Source of the DNA: Paenibacillus nasutitermitis
GTDB lineage: Bacteria > Bacillota > Bacilli > Paenibacillales > Paenibacillaceae
Length of the DNA: 64,000 bases
NCBI RefSeq assembly: GCF_014641075.1
Contig: NZ_BMHP01000001.1
Location: forward strand, 1 to 64,000
Reading direction: 5' to 3'
Of this stretch, positions 1 to 8,107 are shown piece after piece. The notes beneath the pieces are model-generated. The model did no database searches. It saw only the letters and a program-made list of their open reading frames with translations, and was not told the DNA's origin. Position 1 is the stretch's first letter. Each line of letters starts with the position of its first letter. The position numbers and the translations under genes were made by a program.

Positions 1-57
1 AGGTGGAAGCGCAGAAATGCGTGCAGCTGACGAATACTAATCGGTCGAGGGCTTATC
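1..57 (+). rRNA. 23S ribosomal RNA, 3' end (partial)
   Basis: The first 57 bases match the conserved 3' end of bacterial 23S rRNA (the CTGACGAATACTAATCGGTC segment followed by GAGGGCTTATCC). The rest of the gene lies left of the window. The downstream 80 bases look like rRNA-operon trailer and hold no 5S rRNA before a terminator. Confidence 0.93.
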
Positions 58-137
58 CTACTTTTATCCATTAACAGCTAAAGAAAGCACACTTGCTTGT
101 TTCGTATCCAGTTTTCAGGGCGCGATTCGGTAAATTG

Positions 138-160
138 AACTCACAATAGTGAGTTTTTTT
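138..160 (+). terminator. Rho-independent terminator of the rRNA operon
   Basis: A perfect 7-bp stem (AACTCAC / GTGAGTT) with an AATA loop runs straight into seven T residues. It closes the transcript carrying the 23S rRNA and lies just before the first protein gene. Confidence 0.85.
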
Positions 161-197
161 GTTATTCTAACTTTATGATGGTTGAGGAGTGATGGAG

Positions 198-806
198 ATG
201 AATCTTTTTGAAAAGTGCTCCGGAAGAATATTGCCGGATCGGATGGAGTGGATCAACGAACCTGAAGAATGGCATTTTAACGAAAGTAGTCATTTAAAGG
301 TCTACGCATCATCAGGCGCTGATTTTTTCATTGATCCTGCCGGAGGCCATGCACAATTCTCCGCTCCGTTTTTATATACACGCATTAAAGGCGAATTTGT
401 AATGTCCACAAGAATAAAGGTTGATATGAAGAAGCAATATGACTCCGGCTGTCTGATGCTGATGGCGGATGCTCAGAACTGGGCGAAATTATGTTTTGAA
501 TTTTTTGACGACCAACCATCCATCATAAGCGTAGTTACCAAGAATACCTCGGATGACTGTGTTTCGGCTCCGTTAACGGTTACTCAGCCTTACATAAGAA
601 TCGCAAGGGGAGGAAATTGCTTTGCTTTTCATTATTCTGTGGATGGCGTGCAGTGGCATTTGGTAAGGTATTTCGGAATGGAGGGCACGACAGAACTTAA
701 AGTTGGGGTTGTGACTCAGTCTCCTGTGGGTGAAGGATGTTTGGCGGAGTTTGAATATTTGAATATAATCGAACAACCTGCAGAAGGCGATATACGCAAG
801 GCTTAG
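198..806 (+). CDS. DUF1349 (concanavalin A-like lectin/glucanase fold) protein
   Basis: A 202-aa soluble protein with no signal peptide or membrane segment. Its layout fits the DUF1349 family of jelly-roll proteins: an N-terminal W-rich stretch, 'YDSGCLMLMADAQNWAKLCFE' in the middle, and 'HYSVDGVQWHLVRYF' near residue 150. Function is not established; the fold suggests carbohydrate binding. I chose the ATG at 198 because GAGGAG at 184-189 sits 8 nt upstream, whereas the in-frame GTG (189) and ATG (192) are too close to that site. It is transcribed alone, right after the rRNA terminator. Confidence 0.8.
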   Translation: MNLFEKCSGRILPDRMEWINEPEEWHFNESSHLKVYASSGADFFIDPAGGHAQFSAPFLYTRIKGEFVMSTRIKVDMKKQYDSGCLMLMADAQNWAKLCFEFFDDQPSIISVVTKNTSDDCVSAPLTVTQPYIRIARGGNCFAFHYSVDGVQWHLVRYFGMEGTTELKVGVVTQSPVGEGCLAEFEYLNIIEQPAEGDIRKA

Positions 807-911
807 TTTTCCATGACCCACGGCATTATCGGATAGGACTATTGCTCCTGCATATGTCTCCCTTAGTGGAATGGGCTGCTGTAGGATAAGTCTTGATGCC
901 AGGTTATCAAA

Positions 912-1109
912 TTAAAACAGCAAGGGTATAACAAAAATAAAAAAGACGACCAATACGACGATGCTGCTGATTCTGCTCATGAGTAAATAAGCATCGCTTG
1001 GCTCGGAATCACCTTTGACCATCCAGCCGTATCGCATATACCAGCCAAAAGCTGGATAAATAATGTTTATGACAGCAACCGCCATAAAAATAAATGCGAA
1101 GAAAATCAT
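912..1109 (-). CDS. Small two-helix membrane protein (DUF6199-like)
   Basis: A 65-aa protein with two hydrophobic segments (about residues 1-20 and 45-65) separated by a short polar loop containing 'GWYMRYGWMVKGDSEPSD'. The GW.mrYGW and EPSD patterns resemble the small DUF6199 membrane proteins of Bacillales; no function is known. AGGGGG about 9 nt upstream supports the ATG at 1109. A longer frame to TTG 1148 adds 13 polar residues but lacks a good ribosome site. Nothing adjacent on the same strand suggests a partner. Confidence 0.65.
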   Translation of the reverse strand: MIFFAFIFMAVAVINIIYPAFGWYMRYGWMVKGDSEPSDAYLLMSRISSIVVLVVFFIFVIPLLF

Positions 1110-1238
1110 ATTTATCAGCCCCCTGTTTTCATCATGTATACGCATCAAACAGGAAAATGTTTCTTTATAATTGGGAATATCTAGAAATGTAACAGCCTGG
1201 GAATAGGAATATATTTAACGGGGCAGACGGAGGATTTT

Positions 1239-1586
1239 ATGCAGCTGATTAATCCGAAGAGCGTTCAACAAAGAATTGATAACCTGGACGACCAACCTCT
1301 TTATCTTCATCTGGAAATGACTTCAGGTGCTTATGCTGCCCACCTGGACAGCGCGAAACATCCGGCAGCGACCTTTGTCACGAACGCCATGATCCGCTTC
1401 TCCAAAGGGTCCATAAAGGGTGAGGGACCTTATTATCGGGTTGGATTAAAAACCGGCGAGGGCTGGGTTTATTCGGAGGGTCTTACGCACTGGGACGAAA
1501 CCAACGGTGATCAGCTGATTCTGGCCGGTCACGATGCATTTGGCAAGCTTATTGTGGCATTGCAACTAAGCCCTACGCCTTTTTAG
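1239..1586 (+). CDS. yojF: YojF family protein (DUF1806)
   Basis: A 115-aa protein of the YojF/DUF1806 family, small beta-rich proteins encoded directly before bacillithiol deacetylase BshB2 in Bacillus subtilis and relatives. The same order is seen here, with a 26-nt gap to bshB2. GGAGG lies about 6 nt before the ATG. The family's biochemical role is not known; conserved linkage suggests a function tied to bacillithiol metabolism. Length and the central 'FVTNAMIRFSKGSIKGEGPY' region fit the family. Confidence 0.85.
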   Translation: MQLINPKSVQQRIDNLDDQPLYLHLEMTSGAYAAHLDSAKHPAATFVTNAMIRFSKGSIKGEGPYYRVGLKTGEGWVYSEGLTHWDETNGDQLILAGHDAFGKLIVALQLSPTPF

Positions 1587-1612
1587 AAGCAAGGAGAGGA
1601 GAGTGAATCAAT

Positions 1613-2272
1613 TTGAGCAGGCAAATCCTGATTATATTGCCCCATCCGGACGATGAGGCTTTCGGAGTCGCGGGAACGGCGGCCATGCAGCTGCATAACG
1701 GTGACAAGGTTACCTACGCTTGTTTGACCTTGGGTGAAATGGGCAGAAATATGGGCATTCCCCCGTTTGCCAACAGGGTAACGCTGCCGGCGATCCGCAG
1801 ACAGGAGCTGGTGGCTTCTTGCCAGGCTATTGGCATATCAGATCTGCGGATGTTGGGCTTCCACGACAAAATGATCGAGTTCGAGGATCAGGAGGCTCTA
1901 GATCAAAGCATCGGTGCGCTTCTGAAAGAACTTCAACCGGCGCTTGTGCTGACCTTTTATCCGGGCTACAGCGTTCATCCTGACCATGATGCGTGCGGGG
2001 CAGCTGTCGTACGTACAATCAGGAGGCTGCCCGCTGACGAGCGTCCTGTTGTTCAGGCTATGGCCTTTTCCAAGAATTCGCTGGACGTATTGGGGGAGCC
2101 TGACATCATACAGAACGTAATCCCTTTTTTGAAGCAAAAAATGGCATCCATTGAAGCTCATCGCTCCCAGTTTCAGGCCGCTGAGCTTGTGGGCAGCGAA
2201 CCGCTGACGGACAGCGAGATAGAAGTGCGATTTGGCACGGAACGTTTCTGGACGTACAAATTTGAGCAATAG
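1613..2272 (+). CDS. bshB2: Bacillithiol biosynthesis deacetylase BshB2
   Basis: A 219-aa PIG-L/LmbE-type zinc deacetylase. It carries the N-terminal metal motif HPDDEAFG (about residues 11-18) and the downstream HPDHD motif near residue 122, which together supply the metal ligands and catalytic Asp. The family removes the acetyl group from N-acetylglucosaminyl-malate in making bacillithiol, the main low-molecular-weight thiol of Bacillota. It is probably co-transcribed with yojF. The start is TTG at 1613, after AAGGAGAGGAG at 1591-1601; the GTG at 1603 is out of frame. Confidence 0.92.
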   Translation: MSRQILIILPHPDDEAFGVAGTAAMQLHNGDKVTYACLTLGEMGRNMGIPPFANRVTLPAIRRQELVASCQAIGISDLRMLGFHDKMIEFEDQEALDQSIGALLKELQPALVLTFYPGYSVHPDHDACGAAVVRTIRRLPADERPVVQAMAFSKNSLDVLGEPDIIQNVIPFLKQKMASIEAHRSQFQAAELVGSEPLTDSEIEVRFGTERFWTYKFEQ

Positions 2273-2330
2273 GATTGACCGTTCCCATGAAGCTTTGCTG
2301 AAAGGCGTTTCGATAAAGAAGGACACTCAG

Positions 2331-2358
2331 GCTGCAGGGATTTCCCGCAGTCTTTTTT
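2331..2358 (+). terminator. Rho-independent terminator after bshB2
   Basis: An imperfect stem (CTGCAGGGA against TCCCGCAG, one bulged base) is followed by a six-T run, about 60 nt after the bshB2 stop codon. It lies between bshB2 and the convergent gene at 2429. Confidence 0.65.
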
Positions 2359-2428
2359 GTTGTAACAAGGACGGTCCAGATGATTGCCTGGCGATGAGGA
2401 TTTGAGTCGACCGGTTATACGCTTGGCG

Positions 2429-3202
2429 TTAGGCATCCTCTTTTTGTATTTTAGCAGGATTGTTGATTTTATAGGGAACAGGATGCTTGGTGAGCTTCTT
2501 CGCAACAAGTTTACCTTCAAAAGCAATCTTGTCGCCAAGCTGCAAATCGCTTTTCTTCAGCGTAGCACTGTGACTCGACCAGGCTGTACCGATCTCGGTC
2601 CCGCTCTCGGCTAAAGTCACCGCACCATAAATAACAACCTCGTCATCATTATCGGAAAAATGATTGGGTACGGTCGTGAATTCCTGCACCGTCGCGGTCA
2701 TTTTCACCTTTTCTTCCGGCAGCTGGAGCTTCGGTGCTTTTTCTTTTTTGGCTCTTACTTTCGGTGCTTCCTTCGCCTCAGACTCCACTTGGTTAACAGT
2801 CTCTGTTTGCCCGGTTTCATCGAGGGCTTCAGCCTTAGAAGGAACGGCATGATTCGCTGCGGCAGTCTCCGCCGCCGGGCTGTCAGGCTCCGAACCGGCA
2901 AGGTCCAGGGACGGATCCGCAGCGGCAAGCGATTTCTGACCGTAGCTTGAGGCTTGCATTTCCTTCAGGTAGGAAGGGTGGATGCAGTGCTGGTGGTTCT
3001 CGAGCTCAATGACGGCGGTCATATTATCGACCCAGCCGATAATACTGCAGGCTATGTTCAAGCCATTCCCCCGGTAGAAAAATGCTTTAGATTTGGTGGC
3101 TTTTTCGGATAACAGGCCCCATTCTTTACATTTCTCGATTTGTTCGGCTTCGTTCTCAAAAGCAGTATAGGAATCGGGCTTGATCGTAAATGCATGTCCC
3201 AT
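2429..3202 (-). CDS. Hypothetical protein with a low-complexity central linker
   Basis: I do not recognise this 257-aa protein. It has three parts: an ordered N-terminal region (about 1-85; 'AFTIKPDSYTAFENEAEQI', several W and C residues), a disordered Ala/Glu/Ser/Pro/Lys-rich linker (about 90-170), and an ordered C-terminal region (about 170-257) ending 'HPVPYKINNPAKIQKEDA'. No signal peptide or membrane helix is visible, so it is probably cytosolic. The start ATG at 3202 is preceded by a purine-rich AAGAAAGGCGG site. It is convergent with bshB2 and divergent from the nrd operon. Confidence 0.7.
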   Translation of the reverse strand: MGHAFTIKPDSYTAFENEAEQIEKCKEWGLLSEKATKSKAFFYRGNGLNIACSIIGWVDNMTAVIELENHQHCIHPSYLKEMQASSYGQKSLAAADPSLDLAGSEPDSPAAETAAANHAVPSKAEALDETGQTETVNQVESEAKEAPKVRAKKEKAPKLQLPEEKVKMTATVQEFTTVPNHFSDNDDEVVIYGAVTLAESGTEIGTAWSSHSATLKKSDLQLGDKIAFEGKLVAKKLTKHPVPYKINNPAKIQKEDA

Positions 3203-3461
3203 TTTAGTTCTCCGCCTTTCTTCTTGTTCCTGTTCATTTTAGCATTTTTTACGGATTTGATAAAATCCATTTCAAAAAAAAGTATCAAACGGTTCGGGCG
3301 TAGAGAATTAATGGAATGATCAGAAAGATTAAATTTTAAAATTTCAACTCGCTCCCATCGGTGGAGAAAAAGATAAGGATTGCCATCGTGGACGGGGTTT
3401 TCAGCTTCCAAAGACGGATTGGAAGGAAGGAAATGGAGAGGCAGTTCGAACTTCCGGCTCA

Positions 3462-3491
3462 TTGACATTACACAATATATTGATGTATCTT
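3462..3491 (+). promoter_or_regulatory. Candidate promoter of the nrd operon
   Basis: TTGACA at 3462-3467 is a consensus -35, followed 18 nt later by TATCTT (3486-3491) as a plausible -10. The first NrdR-type box sits inside the spacer, the expected place for a repressor site. The intervening stretch from 3203 holds no convincing gene. Confidence 0.6.
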
Positions 3492-3516
3492 TGTTAATAA
3501 CAACTATATATAGATA
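3470..3516 (+). promoter_or_regulatory. Two NrdR boxes upstream of nrdIEF
   Basis: Two 16-bp AT-rich palindromes match the NrdR consensus acaCwATATAwwGtgt. Box 1 is at 3470-3485 (core CAATATATTG) and box 2 at 3501-3516 (core CTATATATAG). Their centres are 31 bp apart, about three helical turns, the face-to-face spacing usual for NrdR pairs. NrdR is the ATP/dATP-sensing repressor of ribonucleotide reductase genes; its own gene is not in this window. Confidence 0.8.
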
Positions 3517-3565
3517 TAAATTCGGGAAAATACAAATTATCAACCCGGAAAAGGAGCTGGAGCTT

Positions 3566-3925
3566 TTGTTGATTGCCTATGATTCACGAACGGGAAATGT
3601 CGGCAGATTCATTGACAAGTTGGCGATGCGGGCGGTTCGGATTGAAGACTGTTCTGCGATTGAGGAGCCTTTCGTGCTCGTTACATATACAACCGGATTT
3701 GGCCAGGTGCCGGACAAGGTAATGGATTTTCTGAAGACTAACTACAATTATTTGGTGGGAGTTTCCGCAAGCGGCAACCGCAATTGGGGAGAAGGTTTTG
3801 CCAAAAGCGCAGACCGGATCGCCGAGCGGTTTGCGGTCCCGGTGATCAGTAAATTTGAATTGTCGGGCACCTCGTCTGATATCGAATATTTTCGGAAAGC
3901 GGTGAGCGGAATTGCGTTACATTGA
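3566..3925 (+). CDS. nrdI: Class Ib ribonucleotide reductase flavodoxin NrdI
   Basis: A 119-aa flavodoxin-like protein. NrdI supplies the oxidant that assembles the Mn(III)2-tyrosyl radical cofactor of NrdF. Diagnostic family segments are 'YDSRTGNVGRFI' at the FMN phosphate loop, 'FVLVTYTTGFGQVP', 'GVSASGNRNWG' and 'KFELSGTSSD'. The open frame runs far upstream but only this part resembles NrdI. I chose TTG 3566 because AAGGAG at 3551-3556 is 9 nt upstream and the next codons encode the first beta strand. The 3' end overlaps nrdE by 14 nt, indicating translational coupling. Confidence 0.9.
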   Translation: MLIAYDSRTGNVGRFIDKLAMRAVRIEDCSAIEEPFVLVTYTTGFGQVPDKVMDFLKTNYNYLVGVSASGNRNWGEGFAKSADRIAERFAVPVISKFELSGTSSDIEYFRKAVSGIALH

Positions 3926-5996
3926 ACTTAATAATCAGCTGATGCAGCGAAATGAAGAAGGTTTTTTCAAGCTTGAGAAGGATCATGAGGCCGTTGCCGT
4001 GTTTATGGAGGATGTGCTTGGCAAAAGCCTGATCTTCAACAGCACCAAAGAAAAAATGGATTATATGATTGCCAATGACTTCTATGAGAACGTATATGAC
4101 CATTATTCATTGGGCGACATTGAATCGGTGTATGAAACAGCGCACGGATACAGTTTTGAATTTCAATCCTATATGGCGGCTTCGAAATTCTACACAGATT
4201 ACGCGCTAAAGAGTAATGACCAATCGATCTACCTGGAGCATTATCCGGACCGTGTAAGCATTACAGCGCTTCATCTGGCGAGGGGAGATGCGGAAACTGC
4301 CCGTATGCTGGCCCGTTCCATGATGGAGCAGCGGCTGCAGCCGGCAACACCCACCTTTCTGAATGCGGGCAAGAGCCGCCGGGGCGAGTTGGTCTCCTGT
4401 TATCTGATGGAAGTCGATGACTCGCTCAACTCGATTAACTACGGTCTGGCTACTTGCATGCAGCTGTCAAAAATCGGTGGCGGCGTAGCTGTTAATCTGT
4501 CAAAGCTGCGGGGGCGCGGGGAATCGATAAAGGGTGTTGAAGGAGCAGCAAAAGGAATCATGCCGATCCTGAAGCTGATGGAGGATGCGTTCTCCTACGC
4601 AGATCAGATGGGCCAGCGCAAAGGCTCGGGAGCTGCCTATTACAACATCTTTGGTTGGGATGTGCTTGAGTTTCTGGACTGCAAGAAGATCAATGCCGAT
4701 GAGAAGAACCGGATCAAGACGCTTTCCATTGGACTGATCGTACCGAACCGTTTCTATAGATTGGCGGAGCAGAATCAGCCGCTTCATGTGTTTGCGCCCC
4801 ATACGGTTTATCAGGCTTACGGCGAGCATCTGGACGATATCGATCTCGATGAAATGTATGATCAGCTGCTTGCGGACGACCGCGTGAATAAGAAGATAGT
4901 GATGAATGCGCGCGACATGCTCGTTAAAATTGCTACAATCCAGCTGGAATCCGGTTATCCCTATATTATGAACAAATCCAATGCCAACAAGAACCATGCA
5001 CTGAAGGATATCGGCACTGTCAAAATGTCCAATCTATGCACGGAAATCTTCCAGCTTCAGGAGGTCTCGGAGATAGGCGACTACGGCCAGCCCGATCTGA
5101 TCCGCCGCGATATTACCTGCAATCTGGCTTCGCTTAATATCGTCAATGTCATGGAGCAGAAGAAAATCAAGGAGTCCGTCTATGAAGGCATGACCGCGCT
5201 GACGGCAGTCAGCGACATGACCACAGTTGCCAACGCGCCCGGTGTCGTCAAAGCCAATAAAGAGCTTCATTCTGTGGGGCTTGGCGCCATGAATCTGCAC
5301 GGCTATCTGGCCAAGAACCGGATCGCATACGACAGCGGCGAAGCGAAGGATTTTGCCAGAACCTTCTTTATGATGATGAATTATTATTCCATTGAGAAAA
5401 GCATGCAGATCGCAAGGGACACGCAGCAGGCTTTTCAAGATTTTGAACGCTCCGAATACGCCAAAGGCACCTATTTCGTCAAATATGAGGATACCGATTA
5501 CAGCCCGGCGACAGAGAAGGTCAAATCCCTGTTTGCGGGGATTGAAATTCCAACGTCTGCGGATTGGAGCCGGCTCAAGCAGCAGGTAATGAAGCATGGT
5601 TTGTACCATGCCTACCGGCTCGCCATTGCGCCTACGCAGAGCATTTCCTATATCCAAAACGCTACGTCGAGTGTGATGCCGATTGTGGAGCAAATTGAAA
5701 CGCGCACCTATGCCAATTCAACGACTTATTATCCGATGCCTTATATGTCGGCAGACAACTTCTTTTATTACAAGTCCGCATATCAAATGGATCAGTTCAA
5801 GGTGATGGATCTTATCGCCGAAATCAGCGCACATGTGGATCAAGGCATCTCGACGATCCTCCACGTAAACAGCGATGTGAGCACCCGGGAGCTTGCTCGT
5901 TATTATTTGTACGCAGCCAGGAAAGGGTTGAAATCCCTCTATTACACGCGGACCAACCATCTGTCCGTAGAAGAGTGCATCAGCTGTGCGGTCTAG
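3912..5996 (+). CDS. nrdE: Class Ib ribonucleoside-diphosphate reductase alpha subunit NrdE
   Basis: A 694-aa catalytic subunit that reduces NDPs to dNDPs. Active-site features are in place: redox cysteines C163 ('VSCYLM') and C403 ('DITCNLAS'), the thiyl-radical motif 'SNLCTEI' with N374, C376 and E378, the tyrosine-rich radical-transfer region 'TRTYANSTTYYPMPY', and a C-terminal C689-x-x-C692 pair that thioredoxin or NrdH-redoxin would re-reduce. Length is normal for NrdE. The start is TTG at 3912, inside the end of nrdI. No nrdH is in the operon, so the reductant is encoded elsewhere. Confidence 0.96.
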   Translation: MRYIELNNQLMQRNEEGFFKLEKDHEAVAVFMEDVLGKSLIFNSTKEKMDYMIANDFYENVYDHYSLGDIESVYETAHGYSFEFQSYMAASKFYTDYALKSNDQSIYLEHYPDRVSITALHLARGDAETARMLARSMMEQRLQPATPTFLNAGKSRRGELVSCYLMEVDDSLNSINYGLATCMQLSKIGGGVAVNLSKLRGRGESIKGVEGAAKGIMPILKLMEDAFSYADQMGQRKGSGAAYYNIFGWDVLEFLDCKKINADEKNRIKTLSIGLIVPNRFYRLAEQNQPLHVFAPHTVYQAYGEHLDDIDLDEMYDQLLADDRVNKKIVMNARDMLVKIATIQLESGYPYIMNKSNANKNHALKDIGTVKMSNLCTEIFQLQEVSEIGDYGQPDLIRRDITCNLASLNIVNVMEQKKIKESVYEGMTALTAVSDMTTVANAPGVVKANKELHSVGLGAMNLHGYLAKNRIAYDSGEAKDFARTFFMMMNYYSIEKSMQIARDTQQAFQDFERSEYAKGTYFVKYEDTDYSPATEKVKSLFAGIEIPTSADWSRLKQQVMKHGLYHAYRLAIAPTQSISYIQNATSSVMPIVEQIETRTYANSTTYYPMPYMSADNFFYYKSAYQMDQFKVMDLIAEISAHVDQGISTILHVNSDVSTRELARYYLYAARKGLKSLYYTRTNHLSVEECISCAV

Positions 5997-6029
5997 AAAC
6001 CTGAATGAAGGATGAGAGGATCTGAAAGT

Positions 6030-7031
6030 ATGAACGTTAAAATTGCCGAACAGCCCGTCAAGAAACCGGCTGTGGTGTTCAAGGCCGTGAACTGGAACCG
6101 GCCTGATGATGATTATACAAGCACATTCTGGAATCAGAATATTATGCAGTTCTGGACGGATGAAGAAATCCCTCTCTCCGATGACAAAATGTCCTGGATG
6201 AGATTAAGCGATTCAGAGCAAGATTTATATATGAAGGTTCTTGGCGGACTGACGCTGCTGGATACGATCCAGGGCGGGGTAGGAATGCCCAAGCTGCTGG
6301 AACATATAGACGGTTTGCAGCGCAAAGCGGTTCTTGGCTTCATGGGCATGATGGAGCAGATTCATGCCAAGTCGTACAGCAGCATCTTCACAACGCTTGC
6401 GACCACGGAGGAAATTGACAAGCTGTTCAAATGGGTGGAACGCAGCCCGCTGTTGCAGTCAAAAGCGCAATGGATCTCCGAGTGCTACGAGAATATCAGC
6501 TCCCCAAAAAGCCTGTATCTGGCGATGGCGGCCTCCGTTCTGCTGGAGAGCTACCTGTTTTACAGCGGTTTTTTCTACCCTCTATACTTGGCGGGACAAG
6601 GGAAAATGACCAGCAGCGGCGAAATCATCGACCTGATCCTGCGTGATGAGAGCATTCATGGTCTTTATGTCGGCGTGTTGGCACAGGAGGTATTCCGCGA
6701 ACTGGAGGCCGGCGATCAGGCGGAAGTAACGGCTGAGTTATACAGCCTGTTGGATCGTCTGCACGCCAATGAGGAAGCATATACCGATGAATTGTACAGC
6801 GTGCTTGGCCTGCAGGAGGAGGTGAAGCGCTTCGTACGCTACAATGCGAACAAGGCGCTGATGAATCTGGCTCTGGAGCCGGCTTTTCCTGAAGAAGAGG
6901 TCAATCCGATCGTATTTAACGGGATCAGCACCCGCACCAAACAGCATGATTTCTTCTCGAAGAAGGGCAACGGATATGTGCGAACCGTTCACGTAGAGCC
7001 ATTGAGAGATGAGGATTTTCTTTTCGATTGA
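6030..7031 (+). CDS. nrdF: Class Ib ribonucleoside-diphosphate reductase beta subunit NrdF
   Basis: A 333-aa ferritin-like radical subunit. Visible metal ligands are D78, E109, H112 ('MEQIHAKSY'), E173 ('LLESYLF'), E207 and H210 ('RDESIHG'); Y116 is the expected radical tyrosine. Together with NrdE it forms the active reductase, and NrdI activates its dimetal site. I chose ATG 6030, with GAGAGGA 9 nt upstream, over ATG 6012, which lacks a properly spaced site. It lies 33 nt after nrdE and ends the operon at a strong terminator. Confidence 0.96.
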   Translation: MNVKIAEQPVKKPAVVFKAVNWNRPDDDYTSTFWNQNIMQFWTDEEIPLSDDKMSWMRLSDSEQDLYMKVLGGLTLLDTIQGGVGMPKLLEHIDGLQRKAVLGFMGMMEQIHAKSYSSIFTTLATTEEIDKLFKWVERSPLLQSKAQWISECYENISSPKSLYLAMAASVLLESYLFYSGFFYPLYLAGQGKMTSSGEIIDLILRDESIHGLYVGVLAQEVFRELEAGDQAEVTAELYSLLDRLHANEEAYTDELYSVLGLQEEVKRFVRYNANKALMNLALEPAFPEEEVNPIVFNGISTRTKQHDFFSKKGNGYVRTVHVEPLRDEDFLFD

Positions 7032-7037
7032 GATGCC

Positions 7038-7075
7038 GCGCCGAATGATTGGATACCAAGCATTCGGCGCTTTTT
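7038..7075 (+). terminator. Rho-independent terminator of nrdIEF
   Basis: A perfect 10-bp stem (GCGCCGAATG / CATTCGGCGC) with a 13-nt loop is followed by TTTTT, starting 7 nt after the nrdF stop codon. Confidence 0.92.
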
Positions 7076-7094
7076 CGTCTGCTGTAGCACGGTT

Positions 7095-7973
7095 TCATTT
7101 AGGCTTATCGGCAAGGATGGCCCGGTAGGCGCTGGGGCTGCAGCCTTCTTTGTTCTTGAACGCTCTGCTGAAGCCGTGGATGCTGGGATAGCCCAGCGAA
7201 TCGGCGATCTGCTGCATCGTCATCTTCGAATGGCGGAGCAGGTTTTTGGCCCGATCCAGACGCATCTGCTGGTGATACTGCATCGGTGTAATCTGGAAAG
7301 CCTGCTTGAACAGGCTGATCAGATAACGCTTGTTCATGTGAAACTGCTCCGAAAGCTCATCCAGAATCAGCTCCCGTCCGGCATGGAGATTCAAATAATG
7401 CTGAATTTCCAGCAGAAGCGCCAGATGGCCAGGCTCCCGCAGGTTTTCTTCAAGCTGGGTTTCGCGAAGGAGGAAGGCCAGCAGCTCGAGCATCAAGCCT
7501 TTCAGGCGGATCCGGTGGAAAGGCATCTTCATTTCAAATTCGCGGATAATGGCGAATAGCAGCTCCTCGAAGGTCAGAAGGCCGGGCAAACGGATGCGGC
7601 TGGGAAGCTTCCAGTCCGGTCCGGACAAGAGGTCCGGTCGGAACCAGTTACTCTCTGCGGGACTCATCTGCTCCAGCGTTTTAAAGGATACCCAAATATC
7701 CGGGCTGTCGAAGGATTCGGTTAAATCAAAGTGGACATGCGGCTGCCTGGCCGGCTGCCCGCCCAGAACCCGGATGGTGTGGGGCTGCCGGGGTTTGAAC
7801 AGAAACACATCCCCTGCCTCGCCTGCATAGACGTTATTTTCTACCGTCACTTCAAGCTTGCCTTCTTTGAGGAACAACAGCTCGTAGTCCCAAATCACGC
7901 GCTCAATAAACGTGTCGGTGCCAAGCCAGGAATCCATAGCCACTCGTATATAAGGCGATAATTGCTCAAGCAC
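7095..7973 (-). CDS. AraC family transcriptional regulator
   Basis: A 292-aa regulator. An N-terminal cupin-like sensing domain (about 1-150, with 'YAGEAGDVFLFKPRQPHTIRV') precedes two C-terminal helix-turn-helix motifs (about 190-285, 'LSEQFHMNKRYLISLFKQAF' and 'IADSLGYPSIHGFSRAFKN'). Such proteins usually activate a neighbouring carbohydrate gene when a sugar binds. It is divergent from the GH172-type gene at 8108, its likely target. The start is GTG at 7973 with AGAGGG upstream. The ligand cannot be read from sequence. Confidence 0.88.
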   Translation of the reverse strand: MLEQLSPYIRVAMDSWLGTDTFIERVIWDYELLFLKEGKLEVTVENNVYAGEAGDVFLFKPRQPHTIRVLGGQPARQPHVHFDLTESFDSPDIWVSFKTLEQMSPAESNWFRPDLLSGPDWKLPSRIRLPGLLTFEELLFAIIREFEMKMPFHRIRLKGLMLELLAFLLRETQLEENLREPGHLALLLEIQHYLNLHAGRELILDELSEQFHMNKRYLISLFKQAFQITPMQYHQQMRLDRAKNLLRHSKMTMQQIADSLGYPSIHGFSRAFKNKEGCSPSAYRAILADKPK

Positions 7974-8107
7974 ACAAAACCCTCTTTTTCCTATCAGGAT
8001 TATTTTTCTGAATGATTGCTAAAAAAAACAAACGAATTGCTAAATCCATCGGATGACCACCCGGTTATAATAGCTTTGAACGGCTAATACATAGGGTTAC
8101 AGGAGGC

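Noticed and set aside
3380-3565. N-terminal extension of NrdI
   Set aside because: The upstream frame crosses the promoter and NrdR boxes and has no similarity to NrdI; the supported start is TTG 3566.
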